A stretch of 5,661 nt of DNA from NCBI GenBank assembly GCA_028699365.1, contig JAQVUQ010000197.1, forward strand, positions 1-5,661, given 5' to 3'. The stretch is from UBA5359 sp028699365 [NCBI: bacterium] (GTDB lineage Bacteria > UBP13 > UBA5359). Of the stretch, positions 5,486 to 5,661 are shown piece by piece. A model generated the notes under the pieces. It did no database searches, was not told the origin of the DNA, and saw nothing but the letters and a program-made list of their open reading frames with translations. Position numbers and translations under genes: made by a program. Within the stretch, counting starts at the first letter, position 1, and every line of letters begins with the position of its first letter.

Positions 5486-5661
5486 ATGAGTCAGGAAGAT
5501 AAACGGATACCCCCCGGCATTGCCGGTGAAATCGAAGTCCTGGTCAGAGCCAGATATCCGGTCATATACGTTGTCACCTGGGAAGAGGCCAGGGTGGAGA
5601 AGGTCATCGCCGAGATGGCGGCCCGGCGCGAGAAGAAGGCCTATACCTGGTCGATATGCCG
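5486..5661 (+). CDS. Ycf46-like AAA ATPase, N-terminal fragment
   Basis: Only the first 58 residues are in the window and the frame is open at the edge. IEVLVRARYPVIYVVTWEEA at residues 16-35 and the later KKAYTWSIC at 50-58 match what I recall of the N-terminal domain of Ycf46-like AAA proteins (typically around 500 residues), which begins with a helix, an RARYPLIYI-like strand, an EE pair and a VWS strand. The Walker motifs would lie beyond the window, so ATPase activity is not shown here. DUF1257 and DUF2997 upstream are its typical neighbours, which supports the call. Cyanobacterial Ycf46 has been linked to inorganic carbon use, but no general mechanism is known. A 73-nt gap separates it from the radical SAM gene, the longest gap in the cluster, so it may be partly independently expressed. 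Confidence 0.8.
   Translation, partial: MSQEDKRIPPGIAGEIEVLVRARYPVIYVVTWEEARVEKVIAEMAARREKKAYTWSIC

Overview
The window looks like bacterial chromosome of moderate GC (my estimate, mid-50s %). It holds a divergent pair of transcription units separated by a 198-bp AT-richer gap. The mix of a DUF1257/DUF2997/Ycf46-type gene set, a PilT-like ATPase and frequent TTG/GTG starts would fit Chloroflexota (Dehalococcoidia-like) or another deep-branching anaerobe. That placement is a low-confidence inference; no rRNA or marker gene is present. I see no mobile elements, CRISPR arrays, tRNAs or rRNAs.

Left side (1-552, minus strand): a phosphoribosyltransferase-domain protein, cut at its 3' end by the window edge. 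The gap (553-750) contains a strong sigma70-type promoter for the plus strand (TTGACA, 17 bp, TATTAT) and a 10-bp palindrome between the divergent starts.

Right side (751-5661, plus strand): six complete genes packed at +20 to -11 nt, then a seventh after a 73-nt gap. In order they are: a DUF1257/Ycf35-like protein with a hydrophobic N-terminus; a six-repeat TPR protein; a small DUF2997 protein; a zinc-ribbon membrane protein whose C-terminal domain resembles signal peptidase I but lacks both catalytic residues; a PilT-like hexameric ATPase; a PflX-like radical SAM protein with an extra N-terminal cysteine cluster; and the N-terminus of a Ycf46-like AAA ATPase.

How they fit together: DUF1257, DUF2997 and Ycf46-type AAA proteins are known to me as neighbours in cyanobacteria and other bacteria, with no settled biochemical function. 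Here that core is interleaved with a TPR scaffold, a membrane-anchored pseudo-peptidase, a secretion-type motor ATPase and a radical SAM enzyme. The tight packing, translational overlaps and single strong promoter suggest one functional unit. A reasonable hypothesis is a membrane-associated, two-ATPase protein-remodelling or maturation system with a radical SAM component. What it acts on cannot be read from the sequence.
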